A DNA stretch of 64,000 nucleotides, taken from assembly GCF_000212355.1 (NCBI RefSeq), contig NC_015496.1, forward strand, positions 1,934,501 to 1,998,500, read 5' to 3'. Within the stretch, counting starts at the first letter, position 1, and the number at the start of each line of letters is the position of its first letter. Positions 9,167 to 17,926 of this stretch are shown here, piece after piece. Origin of the DNA: Dokdonia sp. 4H-3-7-5. GTDB taxonomy: Bacteria; Bacteroidota; Bacteroidia; Flavobacteriales; Flavobacteriaceae. Made by a program: the position numbers and the translations under genes. Under the pieces are notes generated by a model. It did no database searches and was not told the DNA's origin. It saw only the letters and a program-made list of their open reading frames with translations.

Positions 9167-10039
9167 ATGAGAATTGTAGTGCTATCACAAAATCCAAATT
9201 TATATTCAACAAAGCGTCTTATCGAAGCGGGGGAGAAAAAAGGTCACGAGATGATCATTATCGACCATACTAAGTGTAACCTCGTTATTGAAAAGAAAAA
9301 CCCAACTATTGTCTATAAGGGTAAGGAAATAAAGGATATTGATGGGGTAATCCCGAGAATAGGGGCTTCTGTAACATTTTTTGGTACAGCAGTAGTGAGA
9401 CAATTTGAGATGATGAAGGTCTTCTCTGCAACAGAATCGCAAGCATTAGTAAGATCACGTGATAAATTAAGAAGTTTACAGATTTTATCAAGAGCCGGTT
9501 TAGGACTTCCTAAAACAGTTTTTACTAACTACTCTAAGGATGTTGGTCAGGTTGTAGATGGAGTAGGAGGAGCGCCACTTGTAATTAAATTACTTGAAGG
9601 AACGCAAGGCCTAGGTGTAGTACTAGCAGATAATAAGAACTCTGCAGAGTCTATACTAGAAGCTTTTAATGGATTACAAGCAAGAGTAATTGCTCAAGAA
9701 TTTATTAAAGAAGCTGGAGGAGCAGATATACGTGTGTTTATTGTAGATGGAGTAGTAGTGGGAGCTATGAAAAGACAAGGTAAAGAAGGAGAGTTTAGAT
9801 CTAACTTACACAGAGGAGGAAGTGCAAACGTAATCGAACTCACAGACGAAGAGGAAAATGCAGCACTTAAAGCCGCAAAAGCAATGGGATTAGGAATTGC
9901 AGGAGTAGATCTCTTACAATCTGCTCGTGGTCCATTAATACTAGAAGTAAACTCGTCTCCAGGTCTCGAAGGGATTGAGACTGCAACAGGAAAAAATATT
10001 GCCAACTATATTATCAAGTACGTAGAGAGAAATGCCTAA
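9167..10039 (+). CDS. rimK: RimK-family alpha-L-glutamate ligase (ATP-grasp)
   Basis: ATP-grasp ligase that adds glutamate residues to a protein C-terminus, classically ribosomal protein S6. At 290 aa it has the normal RimK length. The ATP-grasp features are visible: the lysine and glycine loop [13 protein letters not shown] at about 140-152, a metal/ATP-binding region DIRVFIV near 185, and [15 protein letters not shown] near 262-276 with the Glu-x-Asn metal ligands. The stop overlaps the next gene by 8 bp, so the two are co-transcribed. The start ATG at 9167 gives the conserved [10 protein letters not shown] opening. Confidence 0.9.
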   Translation: MRIVVLSQNPNLYSTKRLIEAGEKKGHEMIIIDHTKCNLVIEKKNPTIVYKGKEIKDIDGVIPRIGASVTFFGTAVVRQFEMMKVFSATESQALVRSRDKLRSLQILSRAGLGLPKTVFTNYSKDVGQVVDGVGGAPLVIKLLEGTQGLGVVLADNKNSAESILEAFNGLQARVIAQEFIKEAGGADIRVFIVDGVVVGAMKRQGKEGEFRSNLHRGGSANVIELTDEEENAALKAAKAMGLGIAGVDLLQSARGPLILEVNSSPGLEGIETATGKNIANYIIKYVERNA

Positions 10040-10994
10040 TGATATTGAAATACTAGGGAACGCTGTTTCTTTAGGAAAAGGATTGCAAGTAAACCTAGAT
10101 ATTGCAAAGCTTCACACTAGAACAAAGATTGAAGTGCCCATCATTATTGAGCGAGCACCAAAGCCCGGTCCATGTATTCTTATTACTGGAGGTATTCACG
10201 GTGATGAGGTCAATGGAGTAGAGATTGTAAGGCAGATTGTTTCAAAAAAATATAATAAGCCAACGCACGGGACGATTATATGTATCCCTGTGGTAAATGT
10301 TTTTGGGTTTCTTAATCAGACGCGAGAGTTTCCAGATGGTAGAGATCTCAATAGAGTGTTCCCAGGAAGTATAAGGGGATCGCTAGCCAGCAGGTATGCT
10401 TATAATTTAATGACAGAGATTATACCACACGTTGATTACTGTATGGATTTTCATACAGGTGGTAGAGAGCGATTTAATGCTCCACAGATAAGGATTAATG
10501 AGGATGATGAAACGCTAGAGCTTGCAAAAGCCTTTGGCGCACCATTTATACTTAAATCACAAAATAGAGAGAAATCCTTTAGAGATTCTTGTGTAAAAAA
10601 GGGGAAGAAAGTCTTGCTTTTTGAAGGTGGAAAATCCCTTGCTATCAATAGTGATATTACAGATGCTGGTGTGGCAGGCGCATTAAAAGTAATGCAGCAC
10701 CTTGGTGTGCGCGACTTTACAAAAGAGCTTGCAGATGATTATAGCTGGAGATTAGAGACAGAGTCTATTATTATCGAGAAGTCATTTTGGATTAGAGCGC
10801 GATATTCTGGAATGTATAGGCCTCATGTAAAGGCTGGAACTTTTGTAGAAAAAGGAGATGTAATTGCGAGTGTTTCTGGACCTTTTGGTGATTTTGAAAA
10901 AAATATAAAGGCACCTAATTCAGGATATATTATCTGTATTAATCATGCTCCTATCGTAAATCAAGGAGACGCTATTGTACATATTACAAAATAA
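10032..10994 (+). CDS. Succinylglutamate desuccinylase/aspartoacylase-family zinc deacylase
   Basis: A 320-aa M14-like zinc enzyme. The zinc-binding [10 protein letters not shown] lies at about residues 54-63, the substrate-arginine motif [10 protein letters not shown] near 98-107, and the third zinc ligand region CMDFHTGG near 137-144. A C-terminal barrel-like domain (about 250-320) resembles the lipoyl-like end of AstE/AspA proteins. It starts inside rimK (8-bp overlap). The pairing suggests it acts on the same modification, perhaps trimming or releasing acylated or glutamylated products. That link is inferred from context only; the true substrate is unknown. Confidence 0.8.
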   Translation: MPNDIEILGNAVSLGKGLQVNLDIAKLHTRTKIEVPIIIERAPKPGPCILITGGIHGDEVNGVEIVRQIVSKKYNKPTHGTIICIPVVNVFGFLNQTREFPDGRDLNRVFPGSIRGSLASRYAYNLMTEIIPHVDYCMDFHTGGRERFNAPQIRINEDDETLELAKAFGAPFILKSQNREKSFRDSCVKKGKKVLLFEGGKSLAINSDITDAGVAGALKVMQHLGVRDFTKELADDYSWRLETESIIIEKSFWIRARYSGMYRPHVKAGTFVEKGDVIASVSGPFGDFEKNIKAPNSGYIICINHAPIVNQGDAIVHITK

Positions 10995-11011
10995 TAATTC
11001 TTTTTAAGTAA

Positions 11012-11033
11012 TTACGCTTTCGCGAAAGCGTAA
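11012..11033. repeat. 22-bp palindromic repeat (REP-like), intergenic copy
   Basis: Perfect palindrome with core TACGCTTTCGCGAAAGCGTA plus one extra T/A pair at the ends. It lies between the converging deacylase gene (+) and the YeeE/YedE genes (-), and is the first copy of the family in the window. Confidence 0.95.
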
Positions 11034-11053
11034 CAACAACACTCAATATAGAT

Positions 11054-11091
11054 AAAGGATAAACAGCCTCTAGTGAGGTAGTTTATCCTTT
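11054..11091 (-). terminator. Terminator of the YeeE/YedE operon, overlapping the last codons
   Basis: AAAGGATAAAC (11054-11064) pairs with GTTTATCCTTT (11081-11091). The stop codon of the minus-strand gene lies in the loop, so the 5' arm of the hairpin is coding. Confidence 0.7.
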
Positions 11092-11483
11092 ATTAATCCA
11101 TATACGAATGTACCCAACAGCGAGGCAGCAATAACTACAAGAATAGGAATGTAACCTGCTCCTATTAAGGTAAACATAGGTCCTGGACAAGCTCCTGCTA
11201 GTGCCCAGCCTAAACCAAATAAAACGCCACCTATCATGTAACGACTAAAACTTTTTGCCTTAGGGTGAAAATGAATTTTCTCACCATAAAATGATTTGAT
11301 GTTGAGACGTTTAATAAGTTGTACTACTACAATGCCTATCACTAGCGCAGATCCTATAATTCCATACATGTGAAATGACTCAAACTTGAACATTTCATAA
11401 ATACGAAACCACGAAGCAGCTTCAGATTTAAACATAGTTATTCCGAAAAGAATACCGATTAACAAATATATAAGTGTTCTCAT
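11070..11483 (-). CDS. YeeE/YedE-family sulfur transporter subunit (DUF6691-like)
   Basis: A 137-aa inner-membrane protein with four probable transmembrane segments. The conserved motif LAGACPGPMF (about residues 97-106) carries the Cys typical of YeeE/YedE proteins, which move thiosulfate or related sulfur species. It lies 3 bases downstream of another YeeE/YedE gene on the same strand; such half-size pairs are common and probably act together. The operon is preceded by the GTAAC-N4-GTTAC operator at 12089-12102. Confidence 0.85.
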   Translation of the reverse strand: MRTLIYLLIGILFGITMFKSEAASWFRIYEMFKFESFHMYGIIGSALVIGIVVVQLIKRLNIKSFYGEKIHFHPKAKSFSRYMIGGVLFGLGWALAGACPGPMFTLIGAGYIPILVVIAASLLGTFVYGLIKDKLPH

Positions 11484-11486
11484 TTT

Positions 11487-12044
11487 TTAAAATATAAAGG
11501 GGAATAGCACGTGAATCATAAACAGGCCGCCTATAAAAAACCCTATAACGGCGATGAGTGATGGTAGTTGTAAATTACTTAAACCAGAGATGGCGTGACC
11601 GGAAGTACATCCACCCGCATATCTAGCACCGAAGCCCACTAAAAATCCACCTATAGTTAATAAGGCCAAGTTTTTAAAACTAAGTAATGCGCTTGTGTCA
11701 AATAGCTCTGTAGGTAAATAGGCTTTTCCCGCACTATTAAAGCCAAGATTGTTGAGGTCTGTTATTGTGTCTTGATTGATAGCTACTGCAATGTCTGTAG
11801 ATAGCCATTGAGATCCTATATAACCGCCTATAATCGCACCTAGAACCACAGTGAGATTCCATCGTTGATGTTTCCAGTCAAATTTGAAGAAATCTGCTTT
11901 GTTTCCTGCGCCGCAGATGGTGCACATTGTTCTTAAGTTAGAAGACATTCCAAAATTCTTACCTACCATAATAAGTAAAAACATGATGAAAGCAATGATG
12001 GGTCCTGATACATACCAAGGCCAGGGGGAGAAAATCCAATCCAT
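11487..12044 (-). CDS. YeeE/YedE-family sulfur transporter subunit
   Basis: A 185-aa membrane protein with about four or five hydrophobic segments. Cysteines are placed as in the TsuA thiosulfate transporter family: TMCTICGAGNK (about 39-49) and YAGGCTSGHA (about 142-151). The likely role is uptake of thiosulfate or a related reduced sulfur compound across the inner membrane. It is the first gene of the pair. The upstream operator ends 45 bases from the start codon and a -7-like box GATATTTG lies at 12059-12066, so it appears to belong to the Crp/Fnr regulon described in this window. Confidence 0.88.
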   Translation of the reverse strand: MDWIFSPWPWYVSGPIIAFIMFLLIMVGKNFGMSSNLRTMCTICGAGNKADFFKFDWKHQRWNLTVVLGAIIGGYIGSQWLSTDIAVAINQDTITDLNNLGFNSAGKAYLPTELFDTSALLSFKNLALLTIGGFLVGFGARYAGGCTSGHAISGLSNLQLPSLIAVIGFFIGGLFMIHVLFPFIF

Positions 12045-12058
12045 GTTATTATTTTATG

Positions 12059-12102
12059 CAAATATCAACTTTTAAAGCAAGCTTATTTGTAACCTAGGTT
12101 AC
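12059..12102 (-). promoter_or_regulatory. Crp/Fnr-type promoter of the yeeE/yedE pair
   Basis: Palindrome GTAACCTAGGTTAC at 12089-12102, then exactly 22 nt, then the -7-like box GATATTTG (12059-12066, minus strand). This matches the shared architecture at ten other units here. Confidence 0.8.
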
Positions 12103-12125
12103 TCAAATAGATGATTGTAATAAAG

Positions 12126-12154
12126 AAAGCACACTAGGATATCTAGTGTGCTTT
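12126..12154 (-). terminator. Terminator after cydB
   Basis: AAAGCACACTAG - GATAT - CTAGTGTGCTTT, a 12-bp stem with a T-rich end, downstream of cydB on the minus strand. Confidence 0.8.
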
Positions 12155-12188
12155 TAATGTGACGATTATACTTTTTCAAAACGCTCGT

Positions 12189-13226
12189 TTAATAACTGTG
12201 GTCATCAAGTTTTACTTTACCTGCAAAGGTTTTATACACAAAGAAAGTATATCCTAAAACGAGCGGAGTTCCTATAGCAACCATTGTCAAGCTTATGCCT
12301 AATGACTTATCTGAAGATGCGGCATTGTAAATCGTAATACTATTTGCCGGATCAATTGTTGAGTATAGAAGCGTAGGGTATAACTCTATAGCTACAAGCA
12401 CCATCATTAAAGAAATGGTAAGTGCAGAGAAGAAAAAGGCTATCTTAAAACGCTTTTTGTGAGCCAGTCTCGGGATGTTTGCGATACTTAAAAACGTAAG
12501 TATTGGTATGATAAATAAAGCTGGAGTTTCCTTAAAATCATCAGAAAGATGAGGTATGTAAATAAGCGTGTATAAAGATGTGATTAGAAAGAACACTATA
12601 AAAAGAATAATAGCCTTTTTAAGAAGTCCTTCTAGTTTATCAAAAAGCTTTCCTTCTGTTTTGAGTAGTAAATAGATAGCTCCGTGGGTCATAAATAAGA
12701 ATAGTGTAGTAAATCCTGTAATGATTGCGTACGGATTTAAAAAGCCAAGAAATGGACTTCCGTCATACTCTAGATCTGGACCTATAGGAATTCCCTGTAG
12801 TACGTTGCCCATTACGACACCTAGTAAAAACGCTAGCATGATACTACTCACACTGTAGCATATATCCCACATTTTGCGCCACCATAGCCATTCTTCTTTA
12901 CTTCTAAATTCTATAGCAATTGCTCTAAAAATGATAAACATTAAAAAGAGCATAAAAGGGATATACAAGCCAGAAAAGAAAGTGGCATACATTACTGGGA
13001 ATCCAGCAAAGAGAGCACCTCCACCTATTACTAGCCATACTTCGTTTCCGTCCCATACAGGTCCTACCGCATTGAGAGCAACACGTCTACTTAATTCCTT
13101 TCTAAAAAATAAATGCCAGGCACCAGCCCCAAAATCAAAACCATCTAGTATGGCATATCCAGAAAAAACACCTCCTACAACGAGAAACCAAAGTGTAGGG
13201 TAATCTATACCTAATAAAGTTTCCAT
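12189..13226 (-). CDS. cydB: Cytochrome bd ubiquinol oxidase subunit II
   Basis: A 345-aa polytopic protein with the CydB opening pattern (YPTLWFLVVGGVFSGYAILDG) and about eight or nine hydrophobic segments; the conserved WDGNEVWLV lies near residues 57-65. With CydA it forms the quinol-oxidising, oxygen-reducing bd oxidase of the inner membrane. It starts 2 bases after cydA on the same strand, so the two form an operon. No cydX-like mini-gene or cydDC exporter is seen beside it. bd oxidases are known to resist sulfide, which fits the surrounding sulfide genes. Confidence 0.95.
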   Translation of the reverse strand: METLLGIDYPTLWFLVVGGVFSGYAILDGFDFGAGAWHLFFRKELSRRVALNAVGPVWDGNEVWLVIGGGALFAGFPVMYATFFSGLYIPFMLFLMFIIFRAIAIEFRSKEEWLWWRKMWDICYSVSSIMLAFLLGVVMGNVLQGIPIGPDLEYDGSPFLGFLNPYAIITGFTTLFLFMTHGAIYLLLKTEGKLFDKLEGLLKKAIILFIVFFLITSLYTLIYIPHLSDDFKETPALFIIPILTFLSIANIPRLAHKKRFKIAFFFSALTISLMMVLVAIELYPTLLYSTIDPANSITIYNAASSDKSLGISLTMVAIGTPLVLGYTFFVYKTFAGKVKLDDHSY

Positions 13227-13228
13227 AG

Positions 13229-14623
13229 TTATGAATTTAAAGTGTTTGCTACCTGTTCTGTAATTTCCTTAGTAAAGGTTCTTTCTTCCATATCATTATC
13301 ATCTTCGTTATAAGGGCCGTGTTTAATTTTCTTAGTTAATAAGTAAAGAAATAAGAAAAGTAATAAAGCATAAACTACAAAGAATAGTACGAGTGAGAAT
13401 ACAATCTGATTTGCAGTAACAGCTTGTGAGAAGGCCTCAGAAGTTCTCAAATGACCGTATACTACCCAAGGCTGTCTTCCCATCTCTGCTGCAAACCAGC
13501 CTACTTGATTCCCTATCTGCGCAAGTATTACAGATGGCACAAATATCTTGAGCAACCATTTTGTTTCAAACAGCGTACCTCGCCACCATAAGAAACAAGC
13601 AAAAAGCGTAAGCCCAATGAAGAACATACCGATTGCAATCATAATATGATAAAACTGGAAGACCGCATTTACTTGTCCAGGTCTGTCTTCTTCTGGAAAG
13701 GCATTAAGACCAGTTACTGGAGCGTCAAAATCTTGATGCAGTAAGAAAGATAATCCTCCTGGTAATTTAATCCCTGTGACTTCTTGTGTCTCATTATCAA
13801 CCCAGCCAAAAAGATATAAATCTGCTGGGCCACTTGCATCATAATGTCCTTCTAGCGCAGCTAGTTTTGCTGGCTGATTAACAGCAACGCCCTCTGCCGA
13901 ACTGTGACCAGTGACTAATTGCATTAAAGAAAAGATAGTGGCAACTCCTAGCGCAATTTTAAATGCCATTTTAGAAATCACAACATAACGACCTTTAATA
14001 AGGTAATATGCATGTACACTAAGTACTAAGAATGCTCCAGCGAGAAATGCTGCAAACCACGTATGCGTAAGTCTATCTACACTAGAAGGATTAAAAACCA
14101 TTGCCCAGAAATCTGTAATCTCTGCACGGGCATTCATTCCTTCTCCTACAATATGATAACCAGCAGGCGTTTGCTGCCAGCTATTTGCTACCACAATCCA
14201 AACGGCAGAAAACATAGATCCTAAAAATACACCTATGGTTGCAACAAGGTGTACCCAAGGTTTTACACGGTTCCATCCAAAGAGTAAGATACCTAGAAAT
14301 CCGCTTTCTAGAGCAAAGGCAAAAATACCTTCGGCGGCTAGCGCACTGCCGAATATGTCACCTACATAGCGAGAATATGTTGCCCAGTTTGTCCCAAACT
14401 CAAACTCCATTACGATTCCCGTAACCACTCCTATCCCAAAGGTGAGTGCAAAAATCTTAGTCCAAAACTTGGCAAGGATGTGATATTGTTCATTTTTTGT
14501 GCGTATCCACAAGCTTTCCATAATTACCATAATAAGACCTAGGCCTATACTTAATGGTGGGTAGATGTAGTGAAAGGAGATGGTAAAAGCAAACTGGATT
14601 CTAGCAAGAATTTCGGTATCCAT
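13229..14623 (-). CDS. cydA: Cytochrome bd ubiquinol oxidase subunit I
   Basis: Haem-bearing subunit of the bd oxidase, 464 aa from the start chosen here. The N-terminus MDTEILARIQFAFTISFHYI places the haem ligand His in SFHYIYPP near residue 18. GHSSAEGVAVNQPAKLAALE (about 230-250) is the conserved Q-loop entry, and the GRQPWVVYGHLRTSEA motif sits near 380. A longer in-frame start at 14680 exists, but it would put the operator-linked -7 box (14644-14651) inside the gene, so ATG at 14623 is preferred. It is co-transcribed with cydB. Confidence 0.95.
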   Translation of the reverse strand: MDTEILARIQFAFTISFHYIYPPLSIGLGLIMVIMESLWIRTKNEQYHILAKFWTKIFALTFGIGVVTGIVMEFEFGTNWATYSRYVGDIFGSALAAEGIFAFALESGFLGILLFGWNRVKPWVHLVATIGVFLGSMFSAVWIVVANSWQQTPAGYHIVGEGMNARAEITDFWAMVFNPSSVDRLTHTWFAAFLAGAFLVLSVHAYYLIKGRYVVISKMAFKIALGVATIFSLMQLVTGHSSAEGVAVNQPAKLAALEGHYDASGPADLYLFGWVDNETQEVTGIKLPGGLSFLLHQDFDAPVTGLNAFPEEDRPGQVNAVFQFYHIMIAIGMFFIGLTLFACFLWWRGTLFETKWLLKIFVPSVILAQIGNQVGWFAAEMGRQPWVVYGHLRTSEAFSQAVTANQIVFSLVLFFVVYALLLFLFLYLLTKKIKHGPYNEDDNDMEERTFTKEITEQVANTLNS

Positions 14624-14643
14624 AGTTATGAAGATTTTGTAAA

Positions 14644-14687
14644 CAAAAATAAAAATTAAACATTTTTGGTTGGGTAACAATGGTTAC
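14644..14687 (-). promoter_or_regulatory. Crp/Fnr-type promoter of cydAB
   Basis: GTAACAATGGTTAC at 14674-14687, 22 nt, then -7 box TATTTTTG (14644-14651, minus strand). The start codon follows 20 bases after the box. Confidence 0.85.
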
Positions 14688-14717
14688 ACAAGTGTAGTTT
14701 TAATTTATTTTTCTTGT

Positions 14718-14761
14718 GTAACCTAGGTAGCTTATAGAAGGTAGATTTCTCAATATTTTTG
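14718..14761 (+). promoter_or_regulatory. Crp/Fnr-type promoter of the copper-receptor operon
   Basis: GTAACCTAGGTAGC (14718-14731; one mismatch from the palindrome), then 22 nt, then TATTTTTG at 14754-14761 on the plus strand. It is divergent from the cydAB promoter. The expected transcript start is near 14768. Confidence 0.75.
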
Positions 14762-14780
14762 ACTAGTTAACTTTTTTAAT

Positions 14781-14800
14781 TACGCTTTCGCGAAAGCGTA
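14781..14800. repeat. 20-bp REP-like palindrome in a 5' leader
   Basis: Perfect TACGCTTTCGCGAAAGCGTA. It lies between the inferred transcript start (about 14768) and the gene at 14824, so it would form a hairpin in the leader RNA. Confidence 0.95.
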
Positions 14801-14823
14801 CCTATCATCTATAAGTTTATTTA

Positions 14824-15204
14824 GTGAAGCTGTTTGCCATGTCCATACTATCATTGTTACTCTTGAGCAATAGCTTAAGAGTATCTGCTGTTTATGGATG
14901 GTACACTCTGGATATAGAAAGTTTTGTAGCACAATTATGTGAGAACACAGATAAGCCAGAACTAAAGTGTGATGGTAAATGCTTTCTAACTAAAGTAGCA
15001 GCCAATACATCATCTCAAGATGAACAAAAGACTCCAATTCTAGAGTGGGATCAATTGGTTTTTTGTCAGCTTGAGGTGAGCTTCCAAGAAGTAGCATTTG
15101 TGCCAGCCACAAAAGGTAATAATCATCACTACACGGCTTTGTATAGTGATATGTTTTCTTACGCAATTTTCCATCCTCCAAAGGTGTGTCCTTTTTTTAT
15201 TTAA
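14824..15204 (+). CDS. Small secreted Cys-containing protein upstream of a copper receptor
   Basis: A 126-aa protein of unknown function. A hydrophobic N-terminus (MSILSLLLLSNSLRVSA) looks like a signal peptide. A conserved-looking cluster LCENTDKPELKCDGKCFL (about residues 39-56) has three cysteines and could bind a metal; two more Cys follow. It begins with GTG at 14824, or with ATG at 14839 (MSIL). It lies 69 bases before the TonB-dependent receptor start and shares its promoter. A role in copper handling is inferred only from this linkage. Confidence 0.65.
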   Translation: MKLFAMSILSLLLLSNSLRVSAVYGWYTLDIESFVAQLCENTDKPELKCDGKCFLTKVAANTSSQDEQKTPILEWDQLVFCQLEVSFQEVAFVPATKGNNHHYTALYSDMFSYAIFHPPKVCPFFI

Positions 15205-15211
15205 AAAAGGA

Positions 15212-15238
15212 GAGGAAATAGATGTATGCTATTTCCTC
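15212..15238. other. Intercistronic hairpin before the receptor gene
   Basis: GAGGAAATAG - ATGTATG - CTATTTCCTC forms a perfect 10-bp stem without a following T run. It could set mRNA processing or the relative level of the two products; the role is not known. Confidence 0.5.
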
Positions 15239-15273
15239 CATATCACTGTGATGTAATTTGGAATAAAGAAACA

Positions 15274-17379
15274 ATGAATATAAAAAGAACTGCGCTTCTG
15301 TGCGCACTTATACCTGTATCAATGATAGCTCAAGAAACAGGGGAAAAACAAGACACAATAACTTCAAAATCTATTCAATTAAATACAGTACTTGTCACTG
15401 GACAAGGAAATACAGACCCAGTACTAACTACAGTTAAAACAGATCTTCTTAAGAAAGTAGTGCAACCCAAAAATGTAGCCGACTTATTTAATGATTTCAA
15501 CGGGTTTTCATTAATTAAACGAGGTAACTATGCCATAGATCCGTCATTTAGAGCTATTCAGTATGAACAGCTTAATATTCAATTTGATGGCGGTACAAAA
15601 GCAGTACACGCTTGCCCTAACAGAATGGATCCTATTACTACTCATGTGGTACCTGAAGAGATAGAACGTATTGAGGTAATAAAAGGGCCTTATACCGTGA
15701 GGTATGGAGCAACCTTTGGCGGAGTGATTAATTTAGTCACTCAGAAACCTCAATCTATGGACAACGGCTTGCATGGTCGTGTAAATACTGGATATGAATC
15801 TAATGGCAATTCTCTCGTATCTTCTTTATCGCTAAATCAAGTAACTGAGAAATATGATATCACTGCAAATGCTGGTTATCGTGATTTTGGTAATTATGAA
15901 GATGGGGATGGTGTTGAGATTCCTTCGTCCTTTAGAAGTTTAGATTATGGTTTGAGGTTAGGGTATAATATAAACGATAACCAAAGAATTCAAGCGCACT
16001 GGAGACAATCATTTGGCAGAGATGTATTACACGCTGGATTACCTATGGATACAGAAGAGGATAATAGTTCAATTTTATCCATAGACTATAAGAAGACTAA
16101 GAAGAATGGTTTTATAAAAGAGCTTAATGCAAAAGTATATTACTCTTATGTAGATCATATCATGTCTAACGAAAACAGACCTTCGTTCATGACTACAGAG
16201 GCGCTGTCTGCTATAGATGCTACTACGGCAGGAGGGAAACTAGAGTTAAAAATGAAACCAACAGATAATTGGATTCTCTATGGAGGTCTTGATGCCATGC
16301 TTATTGCAAGAGATGGTGGTAGGACGAGAGTTGTAAAACGTAATATGATGGGTATGGAGCTTGCAGAACCTTTGGTTTTTCAGGATAAAGTATGGCAAGA
16401 CTCTTATGTAAATGACTTTGGGTTATTTGTAGAAAATAAATATGCATTGTCAGATAAGACAATGCTTACTGCAGGAGTGAGATATGATCTTGTGGTCTCA
16501 GACATCCAAGATCCAGAAGCAGATTTCCAGTCGCTATATACTAACTTAGAGCAGCGAGAGGAACATAATATCTCAGCAACGGTCTCTATCAAGCATAAAG
16601 TGTCAGATAATGTAACTTTAGAAGCAGCTTATGGGCGTGGCGTACGATCTGCAAATATGATAGAGCGTTATATAAATCACTTTTCTGTAGGACAAGATCC
16701 TTTTGAATATGTCGGAAATCCTTTTCTAGAAGCTGAGGTGAATAACCAGTTTGAAATAGGAATAAAAGGGAAGCAGTTCTTTACTACTGGAATTGATGCA
16801 ATTAGATACGGCTTATCTGGATACTATTCATTTTATGAAAACTATATTGTACAAGTAGTAGACCCGGAGCTGGACCGTAAATTTATGCCTATGACACAAC
16901 CACAAGAAGTAAAACGATTTGTAAATCTTGATAACGCTTACAAAACAGGTTTTGAAGCCGATGTAGCAATCGATTTTGCTCTTTATTTCAATGTTAATAC
17001 AAGTCTCTCTTATGTTTATACTAAAAATGAAGATCTAGATGAGTCGCTGCCATTAACACCTCCTTTGATTACAAGACTAGGAGTAGCTTTTGAAAAAGAT
17101 AGATACTGGGCTAGTGTAGATTATACAGTGACATCAAAACAAGATGAGATAGCGTCAAGCTTTAGAGAGCAAGAAACTGCAGGTTATGAAACCTTAGACG
17201 TGCGTTTTGGTATGGAAGTTATTAAAGACTTTAATGTAGGTCTAGCAGTCTTAAATGCATTTGATGAGACTTATAATAATCACCTCAACTTCTCTTTTGT
17301 AAATCAGGCAGATTTTACAAGAGTACCTATAAACGACCCAGGTAGAAATTTCTCTGTATTTGTACAGTATGGATTTTAG
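15274..17379 (+). CDS. TonB-dependent copper receptor, OprC/NosA-like
   Basis: Outer-membrane beta-barrel receptor of 701 aa with an N-terminal signal (ALLCALIPVSMIAQ) and a plug domain. The plug contains HACPNRMDP at about residues 112-120. The CxxxM pattern (Cys114, Met118) is the hallmark copper site of OprC-type receptors; this is family knowledge. EEIERIEVIKGPYTVRYGA is the plug TonB-family signature, and the protein ends in an aromatic residue (VFVQYGF), as barrels do. ATG at 15274 is chosen over 15226 because it directly precedes the signal peptide. It is in the same transcription unit as the small Cys protein, under the regulon-type promoter at 14718-14761. Confidence 0.85.
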   Translation: MNIKRTALLCALIPVSMIAQETGEKQDTITSKSIQLNTVLVTGQGNTDPVLTTVKTDLLKKVVQPKNVADLFNDFNGFSLIKRGNYAIDPSFRAIQYEQLNIQFDGGTKAVHACPNRMDPITTHVVPEEIERIEVIKGPYTVRYGATFGGVINLVTQKPQSMDNGLHGRVNTGYESNGNSLVSSLSLNQVTEKYDITANAGYRDFGNYEDGDGVEIPSSFRSLDYGLRLGYNINDNQRIQAHWRQSFGRDVLHAGLPMDTEEDNSSILSIDYKKTKKNGFIKELNAKVYYSYVDHIMSNENRPSFMTTEALSAIDATTAGGKLELKMKPTDNWILYGGLDAMLIARDGGRTRVVKRNMMGMELAEPLVFQDKVWQDSYVNDFGLFVENKYALSDKTMLTAGVRYDLVVSDIQDPEADFQSLYTNLEQREEHNISATVSIKHKVSDNVTLEAAYGRGVRSANMIERYINHFSVGQDPFEYVGNPFLEAEVNNQFEIGIKGKQFFTTGIDAIRYGLSGYYSFYENYIVQVVDPELDRKFMPMTQPQEVKRFVNLDNAYKTGFEADVAIDFALYFNVNTSLSYVYTKNEDLDESLPLTPPLITRLGVAFEKDRYWASVDYTVTSKQDEIASSFREQETAGYETLDVRFGMEVIKDFNVGLAVLNAFDETYNNHLNFSFVNQADFTRVPINDPGRNFSVFVQYGF

Positions 17380-17394
17380 ATGGTAGCTATAGAA

Positions 17395-17425
17395 AAAGCC
17401 CTTTTGAGAAAATCAAAAGGGCTTT
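17395..17425. terminator. Bidirectional terminator between the copper receptor gene and dps
   Basis: AAAGCCCTTTTGA - GAAAA - TCAAAAGGGCTTT, a 13-bp stem with A/T flanks, between convergent genes. Confidence 0.85.
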
Positions 17426-17446
17426 ACTTTTTATTGATTAGATATA

Positions 17447-17920
17447 CTAGTTACGATATGCAGAGAGCATCCACACTAGCTTTTCTTGTTGTGTAATGTA
17501 ATCACTCATTAAAGCAACAGTACCTTCATCACCACCGTCTCCAGCAGTTGTAAGTATTGTTCTTTCCTTTTGTAACAACACCTTTAAAGATTCAAGGATG
17601 TTATCTATTGCCTCTTCGCCATCAGTTACATTTTTGGCAGCTTCAATGTCTGAGCTGTTTAAGTAGTCCTTAAATGAATGAGTAGGAGTAGCACTTAAAG
17701 TAAGTACACGCTCTGCGATTTCATCTACTTTGATGAGTGCATTATTATATAACTCTTCAAATTTTACATGTAGTTCAAAAAATTTCTTTCCCGTAATATT
17801 CCAGTGAAAACCTCTTAGGTTCATATAAAAGATCTGGTAGTTAGAAAGTAAGTCGTTAAGTTGGGTTGCTGTGGTTTGAGATGTTGAAATGTCTAAACCT
17901 ATGTTGTTTGTATTGCTCAT
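17447..17920 (-). CDS. dps: Dps-family ferritin-like DNA protection protein
   Basis: A 157-aa Dps. The ferroxidase ligands are spaced exactly as in the family: His39 and His51 (NLRGFHWNITGKKFFELH), Asp66 and Glu70 (KVDEIAER). It forms a dodecamer that oxidises Fe2+ with peroxide and stores iron. It starts 6 bases after the stop of the persulfide dioxygenase-rhodanese gene on the same strand and is probably co-transcribed with it. This suggests linked protection against sulfide- and iron-driven oxidative stress. Confidence 0.93.
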   Translation of the reverse strand: MSNTNNIGLDISTSQTTATQLNDLLSNYQIFYMNLRGFHWNITGKKFFELHVKFEELYNNALIKVDEIAERVLTLSATPTHSFKDYLNSSDIEAAKNVTDGEEAIDNILESLKVLLQKERTILTTAGDGGDEGTVALMSDYITQQEKLVWMLSAYRN

Positions 17921-17926
17921 AATTGA

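Noticed and set aside
11884-12075. Plus-strand ORF of 63 codons opposite the YeeE/YedE gene
   Set aside because: Fully antisense to a well-supported membrane protein gene and overlaps its promoter.
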